From the NCBI GenBank assembly GCA_038531745.1, contig JBCBBJ010000013.1, positions 31,954-95,953 on the forward strand: a stretch of 64,000 nt of DNA, in the 5' to 3' direction. A program made the translations under genes and the position numbers. The DNA comes from CALLPQ01 sp038531745 (GTDB taxonomy: Bacteria > Pseudomonadota > Alphaproteobacteria > Caulobacterales > Parvularculaceae). This document shows, piece by piece, positions 8,453-17,522 of this stretch (positions are counted from its first letter, which is position 1; the number at the start of each line of letters is the position of its first letter). Under the pieces are notes generated by a model, which saw only the letters and a list, made by a program, of their open reading frames with translations, searched no databases and had not been told where the DNA came from.

Positions 8453-11400
8453 ATGCCCAAACGAACTGACATTTCTTCCATTCTTATTATCGGCGCAGGA
8501 CCTATTGTGATCGGTCAGGCCTGTGAGTTCGATTATTCTGGTGTGCAGGCCGTCAAGGCCCTGAAAGAAGAGGGCTACCGGGTCGTCCTCGTTAACTCCA
8601 ATCCCGCCACAATCATGACCGATCCAGGGCTCGCCGACGCCACTTATCTGGAACCAATCCTACCGGAATTTGTGGAAAAGATCATCGCAAAGGAGCGCCC
8701 CGATGCCCTCCTACCGACGATGGGCGGGCAAACGGCCCTGAACTGCGCGCTCGATTTGGAACGTGACGGGGTGTTGGAAAAATATGATGTGGAGATGATC
8801 GGTGCGCGCGCCGAGGCCATCGACAAGGCGGAGGACCGGGAGAAGTTCCGCGCCGCCATGGAAAATATTGGCCTGGAAAATCCACGCGCCGTGATTGCCA
8901 GCTCCCCAGAAATCAAGGATGAGACTGGCAAAATCATCGGCTATGACCGGGTGAAGGGTTTGGCCGACGCCATGACGGCGTTGGAAGAGATTGGGTTGCC
9001 GGCCATTATTCGCCCGGCCTTTACCCTTGGTGGGACCGGCGGCGGGGTTGCCTATAACCGCGATGAATATGAGACAATCGTCCGTGGGGGGATTGATGCG
9101 TCACCTGTTGGACAAATCCTGATTGATGAAAGCCTTTTAGGCTGGAAAGAATATGAGATGGAGGTCGTACGCGACCGCGCCGATAACGCCATCATCATTT
9201 GCTCCATTGAAAATATTGACCCTATGGGCGTTCACACGGGCGATTCCATCACTGTTGCCCCGGCGCTGACGCTTACCGACAAGGAGTACCAGATTATGCG
9301 CTCGGCATCGCTGGCGGTGCTGCGCGAAATTGGCGTTGAAACCGGGGGATCAAATGTTCAGTTTGCGGTCAATCCCGATAATGGCCGCCTCGTGGTGATT
9401 GAGATGAACCCGCGTGTGTCGCGCTCGTCTGCGCTCGCGTCAAAGGCAACGGGCTTTCCCATTGCGCGCATCGCCGCCAAGCTTTCGGTTGGCTACACGC
9501 TTGATGAACTTGATAATGACATCACCAAGGCGACGCCTGCCTCTTTTGAGCCGACCATCGACTATGTCGTCACCAAAATCCCGCGTTTTGCTTTCGAGAA
9601 ATTTCCGGGTGCGGAAAATACATTATCCACCGCCATGAAATCCGTTGGCGAAGCCATGGCCATCGGGCGCAACTTTGCGGAGTCCCTGCAAAAAGCCCTG
9701 CGCTCCCTGGAAACAGGGCTTTCTGGTCTTGATCCCATTGAGATAGCTGGTCTTGGCGCGGGCGACGATATAAACGCCTTTCGCGCGGCCCTCGCAGCGC
9801 CCACGCCTGACCGCCTGCGCGTCACCGCTGAAGCATTCCGCCGTGGCATGCCGATTGAGCAGGTTCGCTCAATCACCGCTTATGATCCTTGGTTTCTGGA
9901 GCAAATTCAAACAATCCTGGCCATGGAGGCGCAAATTGCGCGCGACGGTATCCCCATCGATACCGAGCCCCTTCGCGATCTGAAGGCCATGGGGTTTTCC
10001 GATCAGCGCCTTGCCGATCTTGTTGACGCAACCGAACAGGAGGTGCGCGAGCACCGTCTTTCCCTCAAGGTAAAACCTCTATTCAAACGAATTGATACGT
10101 GTGCGGCAGAATTCAAGGCGATCACGCCCTATATGTATGCAAGTTATGAGCGCCCCATCGAAGGTTTAGCGGGCTGTGAAGCCGCACCCTCGACCCGTAA
10201 AAAAGTCATCATTCTGGGCGGCGGACCAAACCGCATTGGCCAGGGTATCGAGTTTGATTATTGCTGCTGCCACGCGGCGTTTGCCATGGCCGATCTCGAT
10301 ATTGAATCGATCATGGTCAACTGTAATCCGGAAACCGTCTCCACCGATTATGACACCTCCGATCGGCTTTATTTTGAGCCCCTCACCGCTGAAAGCGTAC
10401 TCGATATCATCGAGAAAGAACGCGAAAGCGGCACGCTTCTCGGCGTCATTGTTCAATATGGCGGCCAAACACCGTTGGGCCTCGCACAGCGTCTTGAGGA
10501 GAGCGGCGTTCCCCTCCTCGGCACCGGATTTGATGCCATTGATCTTGCCGAAGACCGCGAGCGCTTTCAAAAACTGATTGGTGATATCGGCCTGCAACAG
10601 CCAAACAATGCCACCGTGCCGGACCGGGATGCGGCCCTGAACGCGGCGCAAACGGTTGGCTATCCGCTGGTCACCCGCCCGTCTTATGTACTCGGTGGGC
10701 GGGCCATGGAAATCGTCCATAATGAGGAGGCCCTGCGCACCTATCTTGCCACCGCTAATATCGACATCAGTGACCAACAACCCCTCCTGCTTGATCAATA
10801 TTTGAAGAACGCCGTTGAAGTTGATGTTGATGCAATCTGTGACGGCACCCGCGTCTTTATTGCCGGGGTGATGGAGCATATTGAAGAGGCCGGCGTTCAT
10901 TCCGGCGATAGTGCCTGTGCGCTGCCCCCCTATACGCTAAGTACACAGATGATTGCCGCGCTGGAGGACCAGACCCGTAAGCTTGGCATGGCCTTAAATG
11001 TGGTGGGCCTGATTAATGTGCAATTTGCGATACAGGGGGAGACGATTTTCGTCCTGGAGGTGAACCCCCGCGCCTCGCGCACGGTGCCGTTTGTGGCAAA
11101 GACCATCGGCCTGCCCGTGGCACGTCTCGCCGCCAAAGTCATGGCGGGCACAAGCCTCGACGAACTCGGCCTCGGCGACCGGGCCAAAAGTCTAGGACAC
11201 ACAGCCGTAAAAGAGGTTGTGTTTCCGTTTGCGCGGTTTTCCGGTGTTGACACCGTGCTGGGGCCGGAAATGCGCTCCACCGGCGAAGTCATGGGGCTCG
11301 ATACCGGCTTTGCCAAGGCGCGCGCCAAAAGCCTACTCGCGGCGGGGGCAAAAATTCCTATCGCGGGATGTGTCTTTATCTCGCTCAAAGATGGCGACAA

Positions 11401-11767
11401 GACCGATATGGTCGGTGCGGCGCGCGATCTCCTTGATATGGGCTTTTCAATTATTGCCACCGCCGGGACGGCAAGTTTTTTCAATGCCCACGGGCTTGCC
11501 GTGACCCACGTGAACAAGGTGCTTGAAGGGCGTCCGCATATTGTTGATGCCCTGAAAAATGGGGAGGTGCAGATGGTATTCAATACCACCGAAGGCGCCC
11601 AGTCAGTGGCAGATTCGCGGTCAATCCGCACCACGGCGCTCTATCAAAAAATCCCATGCATCACGACCGCTGCTGGCGCACGGGCGGCTGTGCGGGCCAT
11701 CGCAGAATTGCGCAAAGACAGCCTCGATGTATTGGCGCTTCAGTCTTACGGTGTCGCGACCCGGTAA
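8453..11767 (+). CDS. carB: Carbamoyl-phosphate synthase large subunit
   Basis: 1104 residues. It makes carbamoyl phosphate from bicarbonate, ammonia (delivered by CarA) and two ATP, feeding arginine and pyrimidine synthesis. Two homologous ATP-grasp halves are visible: the first begins ILIIGAGPIVIGQACEFDYS, the second begins near residue 570 with VIILGGGPNRIGQGIEFDY. The C-terminal allosteric MGS-like domain contains TAGTASFF. ATG 8453 was preferred to the GTG-type extension at 8408 because it places the family's usual MPKRTDISSILIIG start at the N-terminus. carA is not in the window. The stop region overlaps the end of the convergent GT-C gene by 22 bases. Confidence 0.97.
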   Translation: MPKRTDISSILIIGAGPIVIGQACEFDYSGVQAVKALKEEGYRVVLVNSNPATIMTDPGLADATYLEPILPEFVEKIIAKERPDALLPTMGGQTALNCALDLERDGVLEKYDVEMIGARAEAIDKAEDREKFRAAMENIGLENPRAVIASSPEIKDETGKIIGYDRVKGLADAMTALEEIGLPAIIRPAFTLGGTGGGVAYNRDEYETIVRGGIDASPVGQILIDESLLGWKEYEMEVVRDRADNAIIICSIENIDPMGVHTGDSITVAPALTLTDKEYQIMRSASLAVLREIGVETGGSNVQFAVNPDNGRLVVIEMNPRVSRSSALASKATGFPIARIAAKLSVGYTLDELDNDITKATPASFEPTIDYVVTKIPRFAFEKFPGAENTLSTAMKSVGEAMAIGRNFAESLQKALRSLETGLSGLDPIEIAGLGAGDDINAFRAALAAPTPDRLRVTAEAFRRGMPIEQVRSITAYDPWFLEQIQTILAMEAQIARDGIPIDTEPLRDLKAMGFSDQRLADLVDATEQEVREHRLSLKVKPLFKRIDTCAAEFKAITPYMYASYERPIEGLAGCEAAPSTRKKVIILGGGPNRIGQGIEFDYCCCHAAFAMADLDIESIMVNCNPETVSTDYDTSDRLYFEPLTAESVLDIIEKERESGTLLGVIVQYGGQTPLGLAQRLEESGVPLLGTGFDAIDLAEDRERFQKLIGDIGLQQPNNATVPDRDAALNAAQTVGYPLVTRPSYVLGGRAMEIVHNEEALRTYLATANIDISDQQPLLLDQYLKNAVEVDVDAICDGTRVFIAGVMEHIEEAGVHSGDSACALPPYTLSTQMIAALEDQTRKLGMALNVVGLINVQFAIQGETIFVLEVNPRASRTVPFVAKTIGLPVARLAAKVMAGTSLDELGLGDRAKSLGHTAVKEVVFPFARFSGVDTVLGPEMRSTGEVMGLDTGFAKARAKSLLAAGAKIPIAGCVFISLKDGDKTDMVGAARDLLDMGFSIIATAGTASFFNAHGLAVTHVNKVLEGRPHIVDALKNGEVQMVFNTTEGAQSVADSRSIRTTALYQKIPCITTAAGARAAVRAIAELRKDSLDVLALQSYGVATR

Positions 11768-13539
11768 ATTTCAACGGTTTCGGTGCGCCCCTCATCCATG
11801 ATTTGCGGGCTGGCCACCAGATCAAGAAAGTCTGGCACCTCCCCGCGTGCCAGGTGCGCAACGAGGCCCTCACCATATTCGCGCTCCAGAAACCGCATGA
11901 AATTGCTGGGATAGCAGAACAGAACATAGTCAACATTGTTCGCTTGTAGCCGTCCCAAAGCTTGCTCCGGCGGATAGGTGAAGACGCGAATACCATCGAC
12001 AATACCGTTAACATTGCGGTGGTAGTTACCCGTCAACACACGGTGGCGCGTTTCATTGAGAAGCGCCGGCGCGGCATTGGGCGCCGCGGCAATCAGCCCG
12101 TTTGGAAGATTGTTCAGGGCCCCAATGATCGTGGGACCATAGCACCCGTTTGGACCCGCAAGATCCTCTATTTCGTAGAGGGTATCTTCTTCTTCACTGG
12201 CAAAGCTTGTTTCGATAATGCCAAATGGCAACGCCCATACCAACGGGATGGACGCACCAAGGGCCAGAATAGCACCGGCGCGGTCGCCGCCAGTTGTTTG
12301 CGCGCGCTCATAACAACGGGCCACCCATAGCGCCAACGGCAAGATTGCGAATAAGAAACCAAAGTGCAGAAACCGCGCCTGGTAGGTGGTGAATAAAATC
12401 GTCGTCAGCAAGAGCGCAACAAACAACCCGTGGACGCTCACATTTTGACGGCGCCACACTTGATACGCACACAGACCAAGAGCCAGCACCTGCACCCCTA
12501 ACATATATGGCGCCAGGATCATGGGGGATTCCGGTAATTTCCAGAGCGGTTTTGCTTCCTTCACATTGTCGAGCCACAAGTGTTTTGCATCAGCCGGCAA
12601 AGCTGAGAGCGGATTTGAAAGACATTGCGGTGCTGCCGTGAGGATCAGAACAAGACAAACAGCACCCAACCCGGCGAGCGCCCCGAAGCGGATCAGCCGT
12701 GACCCCTTAACCAGTGTCGATAAGACCGCCAGACCAAGACCCGCCACCAGCCCCGCACCAAAAATAATACTTGAATACGTATCGCAGTAAACAGCCAAAT
12801 AGTTTTGTGGGGCAACCGTTCCCACAAAGACAATACCGAGCGTTGCCGCAAATGCTACACCAAAGGCCTGGACCGCGGACGTCAGTTTCTCACCCATGAC
12901 GGCCCAAAAGCACGCCGCCCCCGCACACAGCACAGCCGAAAAAACATAAATTTCCATGCCAATGGCGAACGTCAACCCAAGGGCGATACCCGCAACCGCA
13001 AAAGATGACCGGCGCCACTGCGGATCAAGCAGCCCGCCAAGGGCAACCGCCAGCAATGCGAGCTGCAGATTGTGATGGTCGATGGCACCTGGCGCAAACC
13101 GAAAATGCTTGAAGAGAAAAGCCACCGTGAGGATTGCGGTGACAGCCACAAAGGCCGGTCCGCCAACCCGGCGCGCCCCGGTGATCAAGCCAAACACCAC
13201 CAGCGCCGAACACAAAACGGGCCACAGCGTGTACCCAACCTTTTCGGCCTGCGCGTAGGGAAGGAAAAGATCAGCTGCACCAATCAGGACAATAAGAGGA
13301 AAATCTGGCACCCGGCTCCAATGCATAAGCGTTCCGTCACTACCAAGACGATATTGATGTAGATCAAACCAGCTTTGCCCAGCGAAGAAATCCCGCACCT
13401 GTAACAGGCGCATCATGTCATCACTATCGCCGCCAACAGCACCTAACGTGCCATTAAACGCTGCCTGACCAAATAGCGAAAGTATGATGAGAAGACTGAT
13501 CACTTTAATCAAATGATCATTGAGCGTGCACGCTAACAT
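11746..13539 (-). CDS. GT-C-fold membrane protein, STT3/PglB-like
   Basis: 597 residues from ATG 13539; a GTG at 13602 would add 21 residues. About 11-13 transmembrane helices fill residues 10-420, followed by a soluble domain of about 160 residues. After helix 1 the first outer loop has GGDSDD, RDFFAGQ and DL-Q-R-G...W, the pattern of the first outer loop of PglB/STT3 oligosaccharyltransferases. A later GAIDHHNLQL motif resembles the second metal-binding loop of archaeal AglB. The WWDYG motif is not present; instead there is a HRVLTGNYHRN stretch seen, as I recall, in an uncharacterised alphaproteobacterial family. I infer a polyprenyl-linked sugar transferase working on the periplasmic side. 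It shares a promoter region with the glycosyltransferase gene pointing the other way. Confidence 0.6.
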   Translation of the reverse strand: MLACTLNDHLIKVISLLIILSLFGQAAFNGTLGAVGGDSDDMMRLLQVRDFFAGQSWFDLHQYRLGSDGTLMHWSRVPDFPLIVLIGAADLFLPYAQAEKVGYTLWPVLCSALVVFGLITGARRVGGPAFVAVTAILTVAFLFKHFRFAPGAIDHHNLQLALLAVALGGLLDPQWRRSSFAVAGIALGLTFAIGMEIYVFSAVLCAGAACFWAVMGEKLTSAVQAFGVAFAATLGIVFVGTVAPQNYLAVYCDTYSSIIFGAGLVAGLGLAVLSTLVKGSRLIRFGALAGLGAVCLVLILTAAPQCLSNPLSALPADAKHLWLDNVKEAKPLWKLPESPMILAPYMLGVQVLALGLCAYQVWRRQNVSVHGLFVALLLTTILFTTYQARFLHFGFLFAILPLALWVARCYERAQTTGGDRAGAILALGASIPLVWALPFGIIETSFASEEEDTLYEIEDLAGPNGCYGPTIIGALNNLPNGLIAAAPNAAPALLNETRHRVLTGNYHRNVNGIVDGIRVFTYPPEQALGRLQANNVDYVLFCYPSNFMRFLEREYGEGLVAHLARGEVPDFLDLVASPQIMDEGRTETVEIYRVATP

Positions 13540-13706
13540 GGCTATCAAATTTCCATTGTCCCGGTAATAACCGAATTGCCCAACCAGGCAACGAACCGTC
13601 ACGCAAACGCGCGGCGTTGCCGATCCTGTCCATCGCGAGAAAGGTAACTTTAACCTCTTAAGATTACATAAAGGGTAATACCCATAGCACTTGCCATGAG
13701 CCCTTT

Positions 13707-14723
13707 ATGACCGATACTAAGCCAACCGATCACGACGTTGCGATCCTGCTACCTTGCTATAATGAGGCCCAGTCAATTGCCCGGGTCATTTTTGACTTTC
13801 GCAAAGCATTACCGGGTACACGGATATTCGTCTTTGACAATAATTCCACGGATGCCACAGCGGAACAGGCCGCGCGGGCCGGAGCAACGGTCATCCCCTG
13901 TCGCCGTCAAGGTAAAGGTAATGTCGTGCGGCAGATGTTTGCCGATATTGATGCCGATATTTACCTGATGGCCGATGGCGATGGCACCTATGACGCCAGC
14001 GCCGCACCCACCATGATTGAGCGGATGATCAATGATCGCGCCGATATGCTCGTGGCAACGCGCCGCGATGTGACCAAAGATGCTGGTCGTACGGGCCACG
14101 CGTTCGGTAACAAGCTTTTTAACACGCTATATCGTTTTATTTTCAAAGCAGACTTTTCCGATATCTTCTCCGGCTACCGTGTTTTTTCACGGCGCTTTGC
14201 CAAAAGCTTTCCGGCTGACTCTCACGGCTTTGAGATTGAGACGGAAATGTCCGTTCATGCCTCCATGTTGCGGCTGACCGTTTCGGAAATTGACGTTCCC
14301 TACGGACGGCGGGAGGAAGGCAGCCAAAGCAAGCTTTCAACCTTCAAGGATGGATTCAAAATCCTAGTGATGATGATGACCCTTATGAAGGAAACACGGC
14401 CCTTCCGCTTTTTTGGGGCCATCGCGCTCTTTCTTGGCGTCACCAGCATGGCCTTTATGATCCCGGTGGTGACGGAGTATTTCCAAACCGGTCTCGTGGA
14501 GCGCATGCCCACCTGGGTACTGGCCATGACGCTATTACTTGGGGCGATGATGGCGCTGATGGCAGGGACAATTCTTGATTCCGTTGCGCGGGCGCGGGCA
14601 GAACAAAAACGCAATTTCTTTTTGTCAATCGATCCGGTTGTAGAGCGTTCGTCAACGCATACCGCCCATGCCGATGTGCTCATTGATGAGCGCCTTAACC
14701 TGAACGTTATGAATGACCGATAG
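13707..14723 (+). CDS. Family 2 glycosyltransferase, polyprenyl-phosphate sugar synthase type
   Basis: 338 residues. The N-terminal GT-A domain begins VAILLPCYNEAQSIARVI, has DNNSTDATAE and the metal-binding LMADGDGTYDA, all typical of dolichyl/undecaprenyl-phosphate mannose or glucose synthases (DPM1, GtrB). Two C-terminal helices (about 232-255 and 265-290) anchor it in the inner membrane. It would load a sugar from a nucleotide onto a polyprenyl phosphate for a GT-C transferase, and such a transferase lies divergently next to it. It leads a tight operon with the methyltransferase (12-base gap) and the SMR-type gene. The identity of the sugar is unknown. Confidence 0.88.
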   Translation: MTDTKPTDHDVAILLPCYNEAQSIARVIFDFRKALPGTRIFVFDNNSTDATAEQAARAGATVIPCRRQGKGNVVRQMFADIDADIYLMADGDGTYDASAAPTMIERMINDRADMLVATRRDVTKDAGRTGHAFGNKLFNTLYRFIFKADFSDIFSGYRVFSRRFAKSFPADSHGFEIETEMSVHASMLRLTVSEIDVPYGRREEGSQSKLSTFKDGFKILVMMMTLMKETRPFRFFGAIALFLGVTSMAFMIPVVTEYFQTGLVERMPTWVLAMTLLLGAMMALMAGTILDSVARARAEQKRNFFLSIDPVVERSSTHTAHADVLIDERLNLNVMNDR

Positions 14724-14735
14724 GAATGAAGGCCC

Positions 14736-15464
14736 ATGAACCGTGAGCTAACCAATAAAATACGCTTTGTTATAGAAGATTTATGTCCCGCTTTTTTGCG
14801 GGACTCGGCGGTGTTCCGCCTTCTGGCAAAAACCGTCTGGGGCCCCCATATCGATGATCTTGCGCGATTTCGCGAACGAGCCGCGTTCCTAACGGAAGAA
14901 GAATATGAAGCGCTCTATCGTCATCACCCCCGTGTGCATGACGATACCGATAACTCGGCAGCGTGTATTCGGCGCATTGCCAAAGATATTGTGGGCACAT
15001 CTGTTTGTGATATTGGCTGCGGCACTGGTCACCTCCTGAGAGAGATTTTGAAAACCCATCCGGATCTGCAATCCGTCACCGGTGTTGATTTGGTAATTGA
15101 CGGTGTTGAGCCGGACCCGCGCATTCGTTTTGAGAGTGCAAAGGTCGAGGCGCTCCCGTTTGAAGATAATGCATTTGATACGGTGATCTGTACCCATGTG
15201 ATTGAGCATATTCTCGATTATCGTGCCGCAATCGCCGAACTTCGCCGGATTACAGCGAAGCGTCTAATTATCATTGTGCCGCGCGAGCGCGAATATCGGT
15301 ATACATTCAATCCGCATTTTAATTTCTTTCCGTACACCCATTCTTTTTTGCGAGCGATGCATCCGGTGCCTAGCACCCATAAGTGTGAGGATATTCAGCG
15401 CGATATCTACTATTGCGAAGACATGCCCGTCACGGTGACCAAGGCAAGCGATCTGGCCGCATGA
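14736..15464 (+). CDS. Class I SAM-dependent methyltransferase
   Basis: 242 residues. VCDIGCGTGHLLREIL (about residues 88-104) is the SAM-binding motif I, followed by VTGVDL and a DTVICTHVIEHI motif IV segment, so the fold is clear. The first 70 residues include a helical region unlike small-molecule methyltransferases. The substrate is not identifiable; its place between a lipid-sugar synthase and a small flippase-like protein suggests a sugar or lipid intermediate. GAAGG lies 5 bases before ATG 14736. Its TGA overlaps the next gene's ATG (ATGA). Confidence 0.85.
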   Translation: MNRELTNKIRFVIEDLCPAFLRDSAVFRLLAKTVWGPHIDDLARFRERAAFLTEEEYEALYRHHPRVHDDTDNSAACIRRIAKDIVGTSVCDIGCGTGHLLREILKTHPDLQSVTGVDLVIDGVEPDPRIRFESAKVEALPFEDNAFDTVICTHVIEHILDYRAAIAELRRITAKRLIIIVPREREYRYTFNPHFNFFPYTHSFLRAMHPVPSTHKCEDIQRDIYYCEDMPVTVTKASDLAA

Positions 15465-15820
15465 AGTCGATCTCACTCCCCGTTTTCGCCCTCTTGCTTC
15501 TGACGCCCATGATGATTGCGGTGGGTCAGGTGTTGTTTAAGGTCACAAGCCAACGTCTTTTGACGGGTGGCCAAGGCAGCCTGCTGTCACTCTTGTGGCA
15601 ACCAACCTTTATTCTTGCCCTGGCAATTTATGGCAGTGCAACGCTGATCTGGATCTTTGTCCTGAAGACAGTGCCGCTGGGGTTTGCTTATTCCTTCATG
15701 GCACTGACCTTTATTGCCGTTCCGGTACTCGCCACGTGGTTTCTGGGCGAGCCCTTAACGTGGCGCTACGCCCTTGGTACCGGCATGATCATGCTGGGAC
15801 TTGTTGTTGCAAACAGCTAG
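15461..15820 (+). CDS. Small four-helix SMR/EamA-type membrane protein
   Basis: 119 residues with four hydrophobic helices and a terminal helix reading LGTGMIMLGLVVAN, as in EmrE/ArnE-type small membrane proteins. The ATG overlaps the stop of the methyltransferase, so it is translationally coupled; the longer frame from 15413 would run inside that gene and is rejected. ArnE/ArnF pairs flip polyprenyl-phosphate aminoarabinose across the inner membrane, and this position beside a polyprenyl sugar synthase makes a similar flippase role attractive. Only one such gene is present, so a homodimer would be needed. Confidence 0.75.
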   Translation: MKSISLPVFALLLLTPMMIAVGQVLFKVTSQRLLTGGQGSLLSLLWQPTFILALAIYGSATLIWIFVLKTVPLGFAYSFMALTFIAVPVLATWFLGEPLTWRYALGTGMIMLGLVVANS

Positions 15821-15839
15821 TGTAATGGCGCGCCGAGGA

Positions 15840-16421
15840 TTACGTTGAAACCGGTTGGTAAAGCCGCCACGACCAGTATTTATTGCCGCCGCGATGCTCT
15901 GTACACGTCCAGTTATGGGTCGCCATGCGCCGCGAAATCATCCAATTGAGATAACCATGGGCACACAGCACCACATCGCCCTCAACGGTGTGAGCGGCCA
16001 ACCGCGCAATAATCTCGTCAACCCTGGCCCATGTTGCCGCCCGATCTTCCATCCCGGGCAAGCCATAGCCGTTTATCCAGTACAGGCGCGAAATCACACC
16101 CCATAGCCGAGGTGACAGCTTCATCCAATCTGGCCACGGCGGCGGCGGCAATGGTGCTTCTATAAATAGTGGGCTTGGCTCCACCGGCTTCTCCCCAGCT
16201 ACGAGGGCCAGCGCGGTTTCGTGGGCGCGGGGCATAATGGAGGAGAAAACTACTGCTGCGTTCTTGGCAAGATGTGTGAGATGGGTTGGCGGTGTTTGAC
16301 CCGGATATAATCCGCTCTCGTCATATTTATCCCACCACGCGCCATATCCCGTAGCCGAGATCAAGACACCCCGCGATAGAGCCGGTTTGCCGTGGCGTAC
16401 TGTGATTATCCGTCCGGCCAT
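15840..16421 (-). CDS. Histidine phosphatase superfamily protein
   Basis: 193 residues. The phosphohistidine motif RHG appears at once (MAGRIITVRHGKPALSR), a conserved later histidine lies in VLCAHGYLNW, and SIMPRAHETA carries the second arginine, so the branch-1 catalytic set is complete. Members dephosphorylate sugar phosphates, phosphoproteins or small molecules; the substrate is unknown here. The W- and P-rich middle (about residues 95-125) is an insert relative to short SixA types. It lies 105 bases after the deacetylase-like gene in the same direction and may be cotranscribed. Confidence 0.8.
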   Translation of the reverse strand: MAGRIITVRHGKPALSRGVLISATGYGAWWDKYDESGLYPGQTPPTHLTHLAKNAAVVFSSIMPRAHETALALVAGEKPVEPSPLFIEAPLPPPPWPDWMKLSPRLWGVISRLYWINGYGLPGMEDRAATWARVDEIIARLAAHTVEGDVVLCAHGYLNWMISRRMATHNWTCTEHRGGNKYWSWRLYQPVST

Positions 16422-16526
16422 CGCCTCATTCTCGCCTTTGGCGCTGTCCGGTGCCCGCCGGATGCCTTTTTTTGTCGGTGCCGAGACTTCGAGCGCCCTG
16501 CCCAGGCTTGCGACCGAATTTATCTT

Positions 16527-17456
16527 TTAGGCGGCGAGGAGCCCTTCCACATGCGCCCCAACACTCACTGCCAATGCGTCAAGGTCATAGCCACCTTCGA
16601 GAATGGAAACAATGCGGCCGTCCGCATGGGTACGCGCGAGGGCTGTCAATTCATTTGTAACCCAACGGAAGTCAGCCTCCACAAGGCCGAGGCCGCCGAG
16701 GGGATCGGCGCGATGGCCGTCAAACCCGGCGGAAATCACAATGAAGTCCGGCGCGAAGCGATCAAGCGCAGGCAGGAGCGTGTCACCCCAAGCGCGTCGA
16801 AATTGCGTGCCTGCGGTACCGGTGGCGAGCGGCGCGTTAAATACCGTTTCAAATGCACCGCGATCGGTGGCGCGCCCCGTGCCGGGATATTGTGGCCACT
16901 CGTGGGAAGAGGCAAAGAAACAGTGCTCGCGATGCCAGAAAATGGCCTCCGTGCCATTGCCATGGTGCACATCAAAATCTACGACCGCCACACGGCGACA
17001 ACCGTGGCGGGCCTGGGCATAGAGCGCAGCAATCGCGGCATGGTTGAGGAGGCAAAACCCCATCGCCCGCGCCGCCTCCGCATGGTGGCCCGGCGGACGC
17101 GCAGCAACAAAAGCGTTGGTGACGGATCCAGCCATAATGCGGTCCACCGCATCAGTTGCGCCGCCTACAGCACGCAAGGTCGCGGTCAGGCTCGCCGGGC
17201 CCATAAAGGTGTCGGCGTCAAGTTGCGCAAGGCCGTCCGCCGGCGCGTTGGTTTCAAGGTGTGCCCGATGCCTGTCCGGATGGGCAAGAACCACGTCAGC
17301 CCATCGCCCAGGCACACAAGCGCGCCGCTCAAGGGCCGAAAAATCATCAAGCCCTAAATGCTGCGCCACAGCCCGGTACCGGCCCGGATGCTCCACATGC
17401 CCGGGCGGCACCGCATGGTCACGAAAGATATCATCCGTGTAAAGCGCGGTTGTCAT
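16527..17456 (-). CDS. Histone-deacetylase family amidohydrolase
   Basis: 309 residues. The zinc-dependent deacetylase signature is complete: ARPPGHHA with the paired histidines, VAVVDFDVHHGNGTEAIF with the metal-binding Asp-His, and ISAGFDGHRADPLGGL with the third metal ligand; a GGYD loop is near the end. Bacterial members deacetylate polyamines or other acetylated amines, or act on acetyl-lysine, in the cytosol. A small xseB gene commonly follows this gene in other alphaproteobacteria, but none is visible here. It starts 67 bases after the end of the RTX gene on the same strand. Confidence 0.9.
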   Translation of the reverse strand: MTTALYTDDIFRDHAVPPGHVEHPGRYRAVAQHLGLDDFSALERRACVPGRWADVVLAHPDRHRAHLETNAPADGLAQLDADTFMGPASLTATLRAVGGATDAVDRIMAGSVTNAFVAARPPGHHAEAARAMGFCLLNHAAIAALYAQARHGCRRVAVVDFDVHHGNGTEAIFWHREHCFFASSHEWPQYPGTGRATDRGAFETVFNAPLATGTAGTQFRRAWGDTLLPALDRFAPDFIVISAGFDGHRADPLGGLGLVEADFRWVTNELTALARTHADGRIVSILEGGYDLDALAVSVGAHVEGLLAA

Positions 17457-17522
17457 GACCGTCGTCTTACTGTCTTCATCGCATCAAAGATAGCCACTGA
17501 TCGGAAAACAGGAAGAAGCCGA

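Noticed and set aside
16392..17357. Long rightward open frame (321 codons) opposite the deacetylase-like gene
   Set aside because: It is antisense to a gene with complete zinc-site motifs, and its product is Arg-rich and low in sense, as expected of a shadow in GC-rich DNA.
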